Shown: positions 10,278-22,900 of the stretch, piece by piece
Position numbering within the stretch: position 1 is the stretch's first letter
How the letters are laid out: each line of letters starts with the position of its first letter
From: Micromussa lordhowensis
Taxonomy: Eukaryota; Cnidaria; Anthozoa; Scleractinia; Lobophylliidae
NCBI GenBank assembly: GCA_964020085.1
Contig: OZ026599.1
Location: 36,319,837 to 36,383,836, forward strand
Length of the DNA: 64,000 bases
Direction of reading: 5' to 3'
Made by a program: the position numbers and the translations under genes
The notes under the pieces: generated by a model
Databases searched by the model: none
Told to the model about the DNA's origin: nothing
Seen by the model: only the letters and a program-made list of their open reading frames with translations

Positions 10278-10752
10278 CTATCAACTACGAGACGAAATAC
10301 AAAGTTATTATTGTTATTATTATTTTACTAGCTATTATAATTATTATTATTTATTATTAAAATCAATGCCACAGTTAATTAACTCAGTCAAATATTGTAA
10401 ATGTTTGTATTGTGTATTATATTTTCTTTTATCATTGTAAAATGATTCCTCACTTTCTTAAGGTTATTTTTCTTTTCTTTTCTCATCTAAATGCTGTAGT
10501 TATACTTCAGTTTGTAGGTCCACATGAGCTTTCTAGCTGACATTTAATGATGTACATGACAAAGTATGCATGTTATGTATACATATATGTACGAATATGT
10601 ATGTATCAAGTAAGTATGTAAAACAACCAAACACCAGTCAGAAGTATGCGACGTAAAATCAATGAGAACGGTTACAATCCTGCTACACACTGCAGTACAT
10701 ATTTGAACTATAATTTACCAGAGTCAAAGTGATAATCATTCCGGGAAAAGAT
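10278..10752. other. Transposase intron 1
   Basis: AT-rich, with ATT/TTA trinucleotide runs at about 10300-10360 and ATGTATACATATATG-like repeats at 10565-10620. No coding signal. It runs up to the inner edge of the right TIR. Confidence 0.5.
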
Positions 10753-11217
10753 AACAACAACACATGATCTTTTAACTAACTATGCCATGAAATGAACGTA
10801 AAACAATGCCCTAGCAGCTCTCGTAAGGACTAAATGTTGGTGAATCAAATCGAAACCTGTCATCATGGAGTCATCGTTTAATTAATATGCAAATATTCAA
10901 ATCTTTTCCCGCACAAACAGGCAAAACAAAGCCCAAACGACAGACAGCTGCTTACCTTCATTGCTCGCCATGAGGTCAACAGGTCGTCACGGTAGACCCG
11001 GTTTCGTGTTTTTCTCCAAAACTCACGAAAAGACGCTATTTATAGTTCACCAAGGTAAAAAAGTCTCAAAGTCAAACAGATCGCCAATATTTTGATAGAG
11101 AACCCACAAAGTCGCTCAGTCACGCTACAATTTTCAAGATGGCGACTGAAAAGCTTGCGTCCCAGCAAAGCGTTGCTAGGTGGTATCCAAGCACGTGACT
11201 GGATCCTGCAAAGGGCC
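10753..11217 (-). repeat. Right long terminal inverted repeat of the THAP/DDE transposon
   Basis: Inverse copy of 7338-7788. Contains the TATA box (11037-11044, minus), the ATG at 10971 and the exon 1 donor at 10955, all at positions matching the left arm. Confidence 0.9.
10956..10971 (-). CDS. Shared first coding exon (MASNE) of the transposase, inside the right TIR
   Basis: ATG GCG AGC AAT GAA G followed by GTAAGC, identical to the exon at 7570-7585. Phase 1 donor matches the phase 1 acceptor of the THAP exon at 10277. Confidence 0.7.
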
Positions 11218-11765
11218 TATTGGATTATCCTTCTGCATGAATTTTTTTTCCTTTACCTTCTTCTTTGCACGAATTTTTTTTCTTGGCATTATCCCTTGCA
11301 TGAATTTTTTTTTGTTTTTTTCCCCACCCCCCCCCCCCCCCATCACTTTTCTAATGGTCCATCCCTGTGCTTCCAGCTTAGAATAATGTGCGTAAAAAAT
11401 ATGCTTTTACAAATAAGCTTTTACGCTTAAAACATTACTGGTTGATGTGAGAATATTTAGCACGAAATTTGAAAGCTAATGTAAATATTTTTAGTTCTAT
11501 TGAAAAGTGAGTTTACGGAAACTGGCGGCGTCACGCAACGTATCGACAAATAGGGGACCTCTGAATTGACACTATGATATATCCGTCTGTAAAACCTTGA
11601 TTGTTGATGAAAAATGTTGATTTTAGCAATAGAGAAGTCGAAAGATGGCTAGTGAAATCATTTTATATTTTAAAGTTACGGCGTCGAACGCACTCTCATA
11701 ACCTTTCATTACCACTAGTGATAAACTACTATTTTCAGGTTTCCTTCAATTTCAAGGTAATTTTA
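11218..11765. other. Non-coding stretch with T-rich repeats
   Basis: Contains three degenerate TGCATGAATTTTTTTT-type units (11235-11310), a C run with 15 consecutive C at about 11326-11341, and no supported ORF. Confidence 0.5.
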
Positions 11766-12591
11766 AAAAGTGGTACTATGATCAAATTTTTACCCCTTGT
11801 TTTTTTGAGTGCATCACAAAGAATTCCATAAAAGAATGAAAACGCCGTTTACCGTTTGCAAATATCTGCATTAGTTCCGGAGATATTTAAGTTTGAAAAA
11901 TGGGTAAAATATGCAAATGAAATGGCTGATGACGTCATACACTCAACCCCAATATTTTAAATAGAGTTATCTTAGCCAATTTGCAGCGAAAAACCTTCAA
12001 ACTTGGCAGGCTAATATAGATAGATCTACAGGAAACACACCTATGACTGCAAAAAATTCTGTTCCCATGGCAACTCACTCTTTTCCAGGCCCCACCCACT
12101 TATTTCAATATTTTGGTGATTTTCAGCTTGAAAATGTTAGACAACACCACAAAGTCGAGCTAACATATTTATAAGCTTGCTAGATCATGCATATGAAGTG
12201 CTGTTAGCAGTTATCAAAATGGAATGCCTAAGGTGGCCAGAAAAGCTTTTAGTATGGGGGAGGTCTGGAACCCAGTATGTTGCCATGGTAACAGAACTGT
12301 TAAGCTCATATTGTGGAGCACATTTAGTAGAATCTTACTGCAAAGAATCAAACATTTCTGTTAAAAAGTGGCTGAGATATCTCTTTTCATCATACTTGGA
12401 CAAAATCTGTTTGAGTATATGACGTCATCACTTGCCTAATCTGCATATTTTAAAACCTTGAATATCTCTGGAACGAAAAGATATATTTGAAAGAAGTAAA
12501 CAGTGATTTACTTCTTATGCAGTCTACTTGTTTATGTTTTGAAATGGCTGAAATAGGAAAGGTGCGATTTTTGTCATAGTACCTCTTTAAT
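11766..12591. mobile_element. Non-autonomous DNA element with TTAA-like flanks
   Basis: Left end AAGTGGTACTATGATCAAA and right end TTTTGTCATAGTACCTCTT are imperfect inverted repeats, and both sides carry TTAA. Interior is non-coding, with GATGACGTCAT-type motifs at 11930 and 12420. TTAA targets fit Kolobok or piggyBac-type transposases; which one cannot be said. Confidence 0.6.
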
Positions 12592-12805
12592 ACGTGGCCA
12601 AAATAACTCAATTTACTGTGACGGAGCTCCTTTTAAGTAGTTGTCGCAGCAATCGCTGAAGAATTCTTTCCATATAATCACAACGATCGTCGAACGCGTA
12701 TTGTAGCGATCATAAGGAAAGCAGCCCTAAACAAGCGAAAATTGTTTGGGACCTCATGTTCGTCATTGCAGAGAAATCTTCAATTTAATTCAGAGGGTAA
12801 ATAAA

Positions 12806-13206
12806 TACAGTCACCATATGCTACTGTTGCGACCAGCTCTCGTAAGTAACCAGCTCTCCTCAGCAACCAGTTTTCCAAAATATCAAAAGTTTCCAAGTCA
12901 AATCACTATATTTGGAACCTCTTGTAGGCGACCACTTGTCGTAAGCGACCGCGAACACTTTTAGAGCTAAAAGTTTGACATTTTATTTTGTTTTTATCGC
13001 CCATAAGCGACCACTTCACAGGTAATAGAGCGGAAATTGGACAATAAGGTGTTGTAGTATTCTTGTTTAAAACATGGAGTAAGTCTCTGCAGGTGCAATA
13101 AGCTAATGAGGCAAAATTGTGAACGAATATGGTCTTAGCTGTCGTAAGCGACCACACACCTAGGCTTGACATTTTGGGTGGTCGCTTACGGCAGGTTCGA
13201 CTGTAT
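12806..13206. mobile_element. Tc1/mariner-like MITE with GCGACCAC repeats
   Basis: Ends ATACAGTC and GACTGTAT. The interior is built from degenerate (C/T)GTAAGCGACCAC units on one arm and their complements on the other. Related in style to the elements at 25587, 26265 and 59598. Confidence 0.55.
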
Positions 13207-13337
13207 CAACATTAAAATACACCAAAGAAACACGGGTGTTTCAATAAAACAGTGACACCAGCTATATTTTTTTTTTAAAATGTGATGTTACATGAAGGAA
13301 TCTGTATAATTTCCTCGTCTACCATAGTATATAATTG

Positions 13338-13490
13338 CAGTGGCGGATCCAGACCTTGAGCTAAGGGGGGGTCCGGTCTTGATTTACTTGCCATGGCGAC
13401 CATTTTCCCTTCATTCACTTCTTCTTTATTTACCCAAAATAAAGGGGGGGGCGCCTGGCCCCCCGGGCCCCTCCCCTAGATCCGCCACTG
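13338..13490. mobile_element. MITE with CAGTGGCGGATC ends
   Basis: CAGTGGCGGATC at the left and GATCCGCCACTG at the right, with G-rich and C-rich subterminal runs. Flanked by AATTG on both sides (13333-13337 and 13491-13495), a 5-bp duplication. The terminal sequence resembles widespread hAT-type MITEs, though those usually duplicate 8 bp. Confidence 0.75.
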
Positions 13491-13540
13491 AATTGCTCAT
13501 TCGAAAAGGTCAGTGATGCTCGTTGGAAAATAAACCATAT

Positions 13541-13638
13541 TCGTATTCTCGGTATTGGGACTGGAACTAGCTTGCATGCAAGTGAGGCACATTAGCCTCA
13601 GTTGCACGCTAGTTCCAGTCCAATACCGAGAATACGAA
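13541..13638. repeat. Near-perfect hairpin
   Basis: TCGTATTCTCGGTATTGG...GGAACTAGC pairs with GCTAGTTCCAGTCCAATACCGAGAATACGA; the loop (about 13580-13610) has CTTGCATGCAAG. Arms of roughly 35 bp with one bulged base. Confidence 0.8.
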
Positions 13639-13639
13639 A

Positions 13640-13925
13640 GTAGTCTATTTAAAACCCCCAACGGGGGACCATTTTGGGCGTGGCTCGAGCTTTATTTGAC
13701 TCCTAAAAGATACCCCTTTACAAAACGGACATGACAGCCTTTTTTTAACGTGTCATCGAGAATAACCCTAGGCCTCAAAGATACCTTGGTGGCTAAAAAA
13801 AGTGACCTTTCGTCCTGAACACCAAAATCATGAATATAAATTTACAACCTTCAAAGAAACGAAGAGCATCTCAGAGCTCTTTACATGGGAGAACCCCCAT
13901 AGCTTGACCGAGACCTCTGGGGAAA
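13640..13925. repeat. Partial copy of the 45.3-46.0 kb repeat
   Basis: Blocks TTTGGGCGTGGCTCGAG, TTTATTTGACTC, ACAGC, and TTTCGTCCTGAACACC match the element at 45287-45980 in order. The 105-residue plus-strand ORF overlapping it (13802-14119) is probably chance. Confidence 0.6.
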
Positions 13926-14119
13926 CCATTTCACTCGGCCTCGAATCCGAAAGAAATAGTAATTCAACTCCTGTTCCTTTCACGTACAGGAAGTTTAAAA
14001 AAACCGCTGACTTTATGATAAGCCAGCCAGGACATGAAGAAACCGTTTTTAAACGTGTCTACGAATTGTCAAATCAGCTGTTCTATGCTACATTAACCGC
14101 ATCATTGTTACGACTATAA

Positions 14120-14253
14120 TCATAAAAATTACAATTTCCTCGATTGTGATTGGTTTAAAAAACTCCTATTTTCTACTTATTCACTTGCCAAGTTGTTATC
14201 GGACAGTTCAATAAGTCAATCACATTCAGAGTTGTAGTTTAAATCAACCAATC

Positions 14254-14285
<32 letters not shown>

Positions 14286-14872
14286 TCAATTTCACAGCCA
14301 CATGAAACAATTTACGTCTCCTTTGTCAGTCTTTTAATGCAAATGTTCCCTTTCTTTCGTAACTTGGCTTTTCGTGTTTTCTCGGAAATTGTAACTTTTA
14401 TGATTATTTGGTAATAAGACTTCGTGTCGTCCAATTCGGTCTGTAATCAAACTCGTAATGAACAAATCGGAGTCCCGCTGCGCGGTCGTCCGATTTTGTT
14501 ATCACTTGTGTGATTACAGACCGAATTAGACTCCACTCAATCCTATTACCATTACTTATAAATCATGTCTTTTATGTCATACACAGTGGCGAACGACAAT
14601 AACTTCACTTCACAGTAGTTGCCTTCTGCGGTTAAATTTGTCATGCAAGGCTCGCCAACTGTCTTAACTTATACAATCGTGTATAAACTAACCCTAAGTA
14701 ACTAACCCTACGTAACTAACCCTAAGTAACGCTGCTATATTGTTACACGAAAAAAGTCATAACGTATGGTCGTCGATTTCTACGTCATCATCTTCATCGT
14801 CGTTGTTATCATCATCGTCGTCGTCTTCGTCGTCATCGTCATCATCATATCCGCATCAGAACTGATTGGTTC
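14120..14872. other. 3' flank of the giant gene, non-coding
   Basis: Has a direct repeat (CAATCACATTCA-AGTTGTAGTTTAAATCAAC) at 14217-14283, an inverted repeat around CGGTCTGTAAT...ATTACAGACCG at 14438-14526, three CTAACCCTAAGTAA-like units at about 14686-14730, and a CATCATCGTCGTCGT trinucleotide tract at 14765-14848. No gene seen. Confidence 0.55.
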
Positions 14873-15096
14873 CTAGCCTTTTAGCGGAGCTGAGTAAGCC
14901 TGGTTTTCGAAGGCCTTGAGGGCAAATCTATTAGCGGCTTGTTCCTTGCGTCGGCGCTTAGCCCTTCTCTTCTTGTAACAACAACATAATGCCAAGCACA
15001 AAAGTAAAGCAAACACGAAACTTCCAGATGAGGCCCCAATAACAAGTTCTTTGCTTAATTCTATGGGACCTTCATCTTCACCTTCACCTTGCAATT
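14873..15096 (-). CDS. Giant gene: last exon, transmembrane helix and cytoplasmic tail
   Basis: Acceptor TTTCTTTTAG. Codes an acidic juxtamembrane stretch (GEGEDEGPIELSKE), a helix of about 23 residues (LVIGASSGSFVFALLLCLAL followed by CCCY), a stop-transfer block KKRRAKRRRK, and a short tail ending FENQAYSAPLKG. The Cys cluster at the inner face could be palmitoylated. NQAY resembles NPxY-type endocytic or PTB-binding signals. Stop TAG at 14873-14875. About 33 residues are cytoplasmic, so signalling would need partners. Confidence 0.93.
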
Positions 15097-16987
15097 CTAA
15101 AAGAAATAAAAACAAACAATTAAAATCAAGTAAATAAAATAAGTAGAAATAAATTACTTTATTTAAGTGTCAAGTGTGTTCAAATAATAATAAACTATTA
15201 CGAATCCCAACTGGTAGGAGGCTGACCAGTTGGCTATTTACATAAAGCGGTGGAGGAGTTGAACTTGGGGCTACCGAGAACAAATCCAGATAGCGGTAAG
15301 GTGGAGGATTTGACCCAAGGACCTCCAAATTTCAAATGCAACGCCCTGAACCACTCGGCCACGCCGCCACATTTATAAGCCTAAAGCCCTAAGCGGGAAA
15401 GGGACAGGGAAGGGAGTGGGGGAGGGGGTCCTCAGGACTTCCATATATGGATCTATCGACGTTCCTTTGAGGGACACCGCTTATTAGAGTGTGTCGAGGT
15501 CGCTACTTTTCGTTTTCAAAGTTACTCAAGGAGGGTGGCAATAGCACATTTCTGACAGCTATACGTTGAAGGGTAAATACTACCACAGTGACTCAAATGA
15601 TGCTACAATCATGGTATCATACAAATTCCCAATCATTGGTTAACAAGTAGCGGTCATTATTTTTATATAAAACGTTACTATAGCAACAATATGACCAGCT
15701 TAAAACACCCTAATGTTAGCTTTAAGCGCTTATAACTCAAAAACGAGTTCGGCGACCGCCATTTTTATAATCAAATTGTATTAAGCATAATAAGGCCCGG
15801 TTCGTAAGGCCCGCATTTCTGCCGTGTCGAATTCAATTCAACGAATTAAATTCGGCAGAAATTCGACGTCTGAATCGGCTGCCGCATTTCTGCTGCACGT
15901 TCCACTGGTCTTGTCGCATTATCCGACAGAAATGCGACACTGATTCAAACGTCGCATTTCTGCCGTGTCGAATCTAATTCATACATTATGTTAATGTATT
16001 GAGCATGCGTAGACTGAGGCTAGCTATCCAAGATGGCGTCACGGAGGGAAGAGTCAGATTCAGAAGAAAGCTCTTACTCTTTGTCTGACAATGAAAATTT
16101 GGTCCCGTCGAAAAAGAGACGAGACAGAAGAGCGCCGTGGCAAGATAGTCACGTTGCCAACATGGTAGATGTTATTTGCTCCAACGACAACTTTGCTAGG
16201 AAGCTGGTTTTCACCAACTCCAAAAACACCAACAACAACGAAGTGTATTCTAAAGTGCAGAAGGAAGTCGAGAAGCGATACACAGGCTCGAGTATTAAAA
16301 AGCCTCCGTTGAGTATCTTGGTCCGCCATATTACGTAACCTTTGTAACATTTTTACGCTGATCGACAAACACGGCAGTATCATAAATTCGGCAGAAATTC
16401 GACGTCTGAATCAGCTGTCGGCATTTCTGCCGCACTTAATTGAAATGAATTCGACACGGCAGAAATGCGACGTATGAACCGGGCCTAAGATGCAAGTTGT
16501 TGCAAGTTTAAAAGAATGAAGGGGGTTCAGAGCCACCTTAAAAATTAGCAACCCTTGTGGCATTAAAGGCATTGACTTATGGAATCCCTAAAATAGGCTT
16601 CCCGCTCCATTGACGAGAAATCAGTTGGGAAAATTACTATGACTATGACTTTGAAATATTCCATCTATATACCTTCCGAGCAATCTGTTCCATGGAAACC
16701 TCGTTCACAGATGCATAAGTTTGGCCCAGCACAGGTTCCGTGATTTGAACAGTTTTTTACGGTCTCGCAGGTTACTGTGTCATGAAAAAAAAAGTATATT
16801 TAACAATTATTCCACAAGCGCGCGTTGAATATGAGATGGTAGATAGATCATAGATTATTAAAAACGCCCCAAAAATATAGCAAACTAAACTTAAAAATGG
16901 GCTAAAAAAAATCATACCATATCATTACCATATTCGTAGAGCATGGTATAATGGCTCATAGCCCATGATGGCTAAGCCAATGAAAAC

Positions 16988-17025
<38 letters not shown>

Positions 17026-17585
17026 TACGTATTAGTATAAATGTTTGGTGAAACACTGTGGTGAAGCACTTCCTTGAGTGTTTAATATATCTTCTCAATT
17101 GAAACTCAGGAAAAAAAAAACCGGAGAAATAAACTCGTAAAAATAATGATATCCAACAGTACCGCCACGATCATGATTACCTCTGTCTGAACTCGATGAA
17201 TTATTAATGAGTTTGAGAAAATACAAATGAAATACCTTGTGAGCAGTTTAATCCTTTAAAACCACTGCGGCACGAACAGACATTAGGGCCGCTACAGTTA
17301 CCGCGATATAAACAGTGATTCAGCAATTCACAAGAAACTGCAACGGAAAATGAAATTATCAGGCAAGAAAGTGCACTAGCCCGCAGTTTGTACTGGCTCA
17401 TCTAGGCGGCCAAACTCACACCCACAAAAGGAGAAGTTACTATAATTACATTTAGAAAGATGAGGAAGGAATTAAGAAAAAGATAAAGAAAACACCTGGA
17501 AGCGATGACAGCTGAGGTTGAAGAAACAATAGCTAAAATCTTGCAACAATTACTATTTAGCTAGACCGACTTCCTGCAGTATTGC

Positions 17586-17616
<31 letters not shown>

Positions 17617-17636
17617 CCAAAATAAAAAACCAAAAC

Positions 17637-17680
<44 letters not shown>

Positions 17681-17755
17681 CATATGCAAAGACTCTCGCC
17701 AAGATTCAGATCACAGCAATTTTTCTCATGGAAGATATGCGAAGAAACGTTTTCC

Positions 17756-17789
<34 letters not shown>

Positions 17790-17985
17790 CTGGTGCCCAT
17801 GTACATGGGCACCAACATGGCGGCCGGAAACCAGCAGAAACATCTGTCACTGAGTTTTGCTACGAAAGAGTGAATTTATCTCTCGAATAACTCAAAAACG
17901 TAACAATAGTACTTTAATTCTAATACAAGAACTGTTCAGATAGCAGAATTCCCCGAAATAAGTCACCTTTTAAACCAACATAGCA

Positions 17986-18021
<36 letters not shown>

Positions 18022-19345
18022 GAAGCTTAGAAATTCAAGGGTAGTTTATCACTAAACCAAGAACCCATTCGGAGTGAAAATATGTATGAATATTAGTTTT
18101 TAGCTGCTCTCATACAGCATGAAAGTAAAATTTCAGGAGGATCAATATTTCTGAAGTTTAAAATTTAGTGACGTCATGTGAAAACCAGCAATTGTGGGCG
18201 TTTCACTGTAGTCATTTTCATTTACCACTGAAAATATCGAATTAAGCTTCTGGGTTTTAGCAATAAATTTGTCAGTCTCGTACTGTACAGTAAATTCGTC
18301 AATATGCATAACATCTCTTACGTAGGAATTTAGTCATGATGATTGTACCTTCAGAGCAGTCGGGAGCAGTTTTAAAGCCTTCTTCACAAGTGCATTTGTT
18401 TGGACCAGTGCAGAGTCCATGATTTGCACAGTTCTTTAGCTCCTCGCAAGATACTATTTCAGATGAGAGGGAAAACGTTAAAAATCAATACATTAGCTAA
18501 TTTTGAATTACTTTTTAAAATTTCGACATTATTTTCCATCAGTAACGTTTTAACAAATAAATGATCTCCACTTTAGGAAAATCAACTGAGCCCGCGGTAC
18601 ATACCTTCGGAGCAATTAATTCCTTTAAATCCGCTATAGCAAGAACAGACATTGGGTCCGCTACATGCGCCATGATCTGAACACTGATTCACTAGTTCAC
18701 AAGAAACTGCAAGGAAATATTAACATCCACGCAATACGCTATTAGTATAAAGAACATTGGTTTAACATCACGTTTCTATTTAACAACTAGACTAGTGTAG
18801 CCAAAGCTATGAAAGTGCTGCGGAAATTGGGATGTTGTTTGTAAATTGATTGAAGTAGGGATTGTATAGAGCTTGTGTAGAAATGGTTGTTTGGTCAAGT
18901 CCCAGAAATTCTTGAGTAAGATGTGGTTATATTCAATTCATGATGTCATCAGTGTACAGCGTTTAATTTCTGAAAGAAATAATGCAACAATCAAGTTCAT
19001 AAGTTTAGGATTTCATGAGCTGGAGATTTCTACGGCGTGTGATAGTTGACGAGGGCGCAGCCTGTGTCAATTTCTCTTGCACGCATAGAAATCGAAAGCA
19101 TATAATCTAATTGTTTTAGTGTGAATCTACTAGTCGTACAAAACTTTATATAAATCCTCTTCACAGACACTTTGAAAACGCAAAGAAGCAGCCGCCATTT
19201 TGTTAACAAGCGAACACTGCTGGGCTCCAACTATGTACAACAGTGAATTGCTGGTTTTCAGTGTCAACGGCGCCATTCAAAATAAAAATCAAAACTGTTA
19301 AATAGATGATGTCCAGAATCTGAGAAAAGAGAGTAGGTAACTGTA

Positions 19346-19378
<33 letters not shown>

Positions 19379-19884
19379 CTTTTCTTCTGCAAGAGATGCG
19401 TTGAAGCTTTTTCCCCAAATTTATAGAGCGGTAAGGAGGTGCCATGGCGGCCGGAAACCAACAGAAACATCTGTCATTGAGTTCTGCTACAAAAGGGGAA
19501 AGTCATCTCTCGAGGAACTCAAAAACGATTAAAATAATATGTTGAAGTCTCCTGTCTTATTAAGTTATTTAATACTTTAGGTTAGCCTCTTTTCGTAAAG
19601 TTTTAATATATTTGTTTTTGTTTTATGTTGCTCTATTCTATGTATTGTATAGGTAGTGTTTTCTCTGTTCTTTAGTCCATCTATAGATAAACCTTGTATT
19701 TGTAAAATGCCTTTAGATCTCCCCGCCTCGATTAGTTTATAAGCTATTTGCGGGGGGAAACTTATGTAATTACTTATATTTGTAATCAATAAAATTTTGT
19801 TGTTGTTGTTTTTCCAATACCGGCAGATGGCCAAATTTCCCGAAATAAGTCCCGAAATAAGTCACTTTTTAAACACCTCGGCTT

Positions 19885-19924
<40 letters not shown>

Positions 19925-22900
19925 CCGTAGTCTATCACAAAACCAAGAACCCATTCGAGACAAAAATTTGTATGAATATTAGTTTTCAGCTGCTCTTATA
20001 TATCATTAAAGTAAAATATCAGGAGGATCAATAGTTATGAAGTTTGAATTTTAGTGATGACGTCATGTGAAAACCGGCAATAGCGTAGCCAATCAGAGAA
20101 CGGCATTCGTGAGAGAACGCTAGTACATTTATACTGAAACTCGATAGAAACACAGACCAGCACGAGCTGTTGACGTGATGATGGCGCGAGCAAAGAGAAT
20201 TTACATTTTGATGATCAAATGAAACAAGTATTTTCTATTTTGGTCAAAGTATTTTCTAAAAGAAATAGAAAAGATGTTCTCCGTCTTTCTATCGAGTTTG
20301 GCCCTGACTGACGATGCGTGGATATTCACTTGCGGTGTTCTTCATCGGGTTCAGTTAACAACCATTAAAAACACATTTTTGCAATAAGCTCAGAAAAAAA
20401 ATAGTTTACCTTGTGAACAGCCAACACTTTTGAATCCACTTTCACAAGTGCACGTATTCGGAGCAGTGCAGTTCCCATGTCCTGAACAATTGAAAACTTC
20501 TTCACAGGAAACTAGTTAAAATAAGCACAACCAATAATTAGATTCAGAGTGAAACGTGCGATTTGTGAGTTTCAGAACCGTAAATTAAACGAAGGGAGAA
20601 GGAAACAAACCCGATGAACAATCCAGGGATCCTTTAAATCCACTATCACATTCACAAGTATTTACTTTGCTGCACTTTCCATGTCCGGAGCAGTTATTCA
20701 CCGCCTCACAAGTAACTACAACGAGAGATAAAGCTGATCATTAAACAAATCACAGAACGCAATAGCAATAACATAACTCGAACATGATTGTACGGCAAGC
20801 GGGCTAGAGGTTTGGAGCTTCTTGGGGAGCAGAGATGGTACAGGGTTAGCGCAGTGGTGAGAGAGTTCGCCTCCCGCCAATGTGGCCTGGGTTCCATTCC
20901 GGTCCGGTGTTATATGTGGGTTGAGTTTGTTGTTGGTTCTCGTCTTGCTGCGAGGGTTTTCTCCGGGTACCGGTTTTCCTCCCTCCGCAAAAACCAACAT
21001 TTCCAAATTCAAATTCTACCAGGATAGAGGACCCGCAGGAACCTCAAGGCTGATCTGGGGGCGTCCTACTTAAATATTATATTTATTTATCTATTTATTT
21101 TTTCTTTAATGCTGTCTTACTGTAACGAAAGTTATTAAAGAGCTCAGTCGTATGCAATCCGCACTTTAAGCAAGTTATGACAGGCGACGGAAAACCTGTA
21201 ACTAGTGGAAAGCGCGGGAAAACCTGTCCCAGAAATATGCCGCCAGTGAAAAGCGCGAGAAAACTTGTTTAATCAGTACAAAACTTGGCAAAAGATCTAA
21301 CGCGTTGGGGTTTTTAAACTTTCTGTCAGATTAAAACGATATTCATGTTTGTGGGATATTGCATCCTAAGAATGTTTTAGCCATGAAAATACTGATTTCA
21401 TGAACCTTACCACAGAATGCCACATCAACAGCAACTGTCTTGTTTGCTTTGTCTCCATTCGATTTTTCCTCGGCTATGGCGATGACACTCAGAACGAATG
21501 GTTTTAATATTCCGTTAAAGGAAATATACCAGCCAGGCGACTTGCGTGGTGTTGCGTCATTGCTTCCGTTCACAACTTTCGTTCCATTCTCGTAAACTGA
21601 TCGATAACCACTCGGTAAGCCCGAGAAGATAATCGTCAGATTTTCGGAACCATATAGGTCATTCGGATGGCTTTCTACAGTAACGGGTATAATCTTTTCG
21701 CTGCTGTTCCAGTGGTAGCACGGAACACTGACATTGAGAAACGGAATGTCAGCAATGGCTTTGATCTTTATTTCGATTTGGTTGCTGGTCGTTTTTGTTT
21801 CTCTTGGTGTTGCGGCTTGCGCAGTGATATTCAATCTGACGACTCCTGAAAAGTCTTTCTCAGGCGTCATCCAAATATCACCAAACTCATCATGCTCCAA
21901 CGTGACTCGTTTCCCACTCTGGTTTCCTTTATTAAAAGTGAATCCATGGGGAACTTCATCGATGAAGAGTTTCAAAGTGAAATTTTCAGTGTAGCTGCTG
22001 TCGTCGAAATCCGGAATAAACGCGGAAAGATATAACTGAGTGCGCATGTCTTCGCTGGTGTCGCTGTACATTACGTCGATGACCGGAGTATCAAACCGCA
22101 AAGGAAAATCTACAAACGAAAAATAGCAGAATAATTATGCAAAAGGCTATAACTACAGGTTTTCAGACCGCTTGATTAAGTGTAATTTTAATGGAGGGTT
22201 TCATTCAAACCCTTTTCCCCCCTCTCACTCCCTCGAAAATTCCGTTTGAACAATCACGTCAACCTTTCAAGGTGAGAGAACTTGTAATTTTAGTAAAGAG
22301 TTGTTCCTGTTAAAAACACATACATAAAGGAGTCTGTTATGTTTATTTTCATGGTGGCTCGAAACAGTTTCCAATACTTTGCTGTAAATTTTGTGGCCAA
22401 ACAGGTTACCTTAGCAACAATATACCTGCTAAAAACACCCTTAATTTCAGCTTTAAGCGTTTATAACTCAAAAACGAGCTCGGTGACCCCCATTTTTTTT
22501 ATTATCGAATTGTAATCAGCATGATACTATGCAACTTTTTGCAAAAATTTAAAAAATTCTGTTGAGGGGGTTCAGAGCCTCCTTAAATTTTCGAAAATTT
22601 AAGGTGGTTCTGAACCCCCTCTGAGCCAGCCTCCCTAATTAAGCGGACTAAATTATTTTTTAAATAGGCCGCTTTAGACCAACCTCCCAAATGCCATGTT
22701 AATGAAAGCAACTCCACTTTGAAACTGAAACACGTTAAAAATTAACGAAGTTGTTAAAAGGTTTTCTGGCGCTAAGAGACGACATTCGAAGAGTTAGTTT
22801 GAAAGAAACTTTAGTGAAAAACTACATCAATATTTACCAAATGAGCAGTTAACTCCATAAAATCCGTCTCCACAAACACAGAAATTGAGGAGGGAGCAGT

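Larger units (their letters stand above)
7338..11217. mobile_element. THAP/DDE DNA transposon, ISL2EU-like, decayed
   Basis: About 3.9 kb bounded by inverted termini starting GGCCCTTTGCAGGATCC, flanked by TA on both sides. It holds two convergent genes: a minus-strand transposase with N-terminal THAP zinc finger, coiled coil and DDE domain of the HARBI1/DDE_Tnp_4 type, and the start of a plus-strand second gene. This pairing (THAP-DDE transposase plus a second ORF) fits the ISL2EU group as I know it; the superfamily call is from memory of domain content, not a search. The transposase has at least two in-frame stops and two frameshifts, and the second gene is cut short, so the copy is not autonomous. 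A separate 8-bp-TSD element sits between the genes at 8051-8453. Confidence 0.85.
15650..16550. repeat. Host repeat interrupted by the Harbinger-like element
   Basis: Left part 15650-15790 (ACGTTACTATAGCAACAATATGAC..., TTATAACTCAAAAACGAG) and right part 16489-16550 (GGGGGTTCAGAGCC-CCTTAAA) match, in order, an uninterrupted copy at about 22395-22620. The break falls exactly at the TAA target duplication. Confidence 0.75.

Noticed and set aside
7338..11217. P element or Kolobok (both use THAP domains)
   Set aside because: The DDE blocks (LDCTE, ADKGF, RIHVERAI) are HARBI1/DDE_Tnp_4-like, and the flanks are TA, not the 8-bp of P or the TTAA of Kolobok.
12177..12422. 81-residue plus-strand ORF
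   Set aside because: Lies inside the non-autonomous TTAA-flanked element and has no motif.
13802..14119. 105-residue plus-strand ORF
   Set aside because: Overlaps a known repeat at 13640-13925 and shows no domain.
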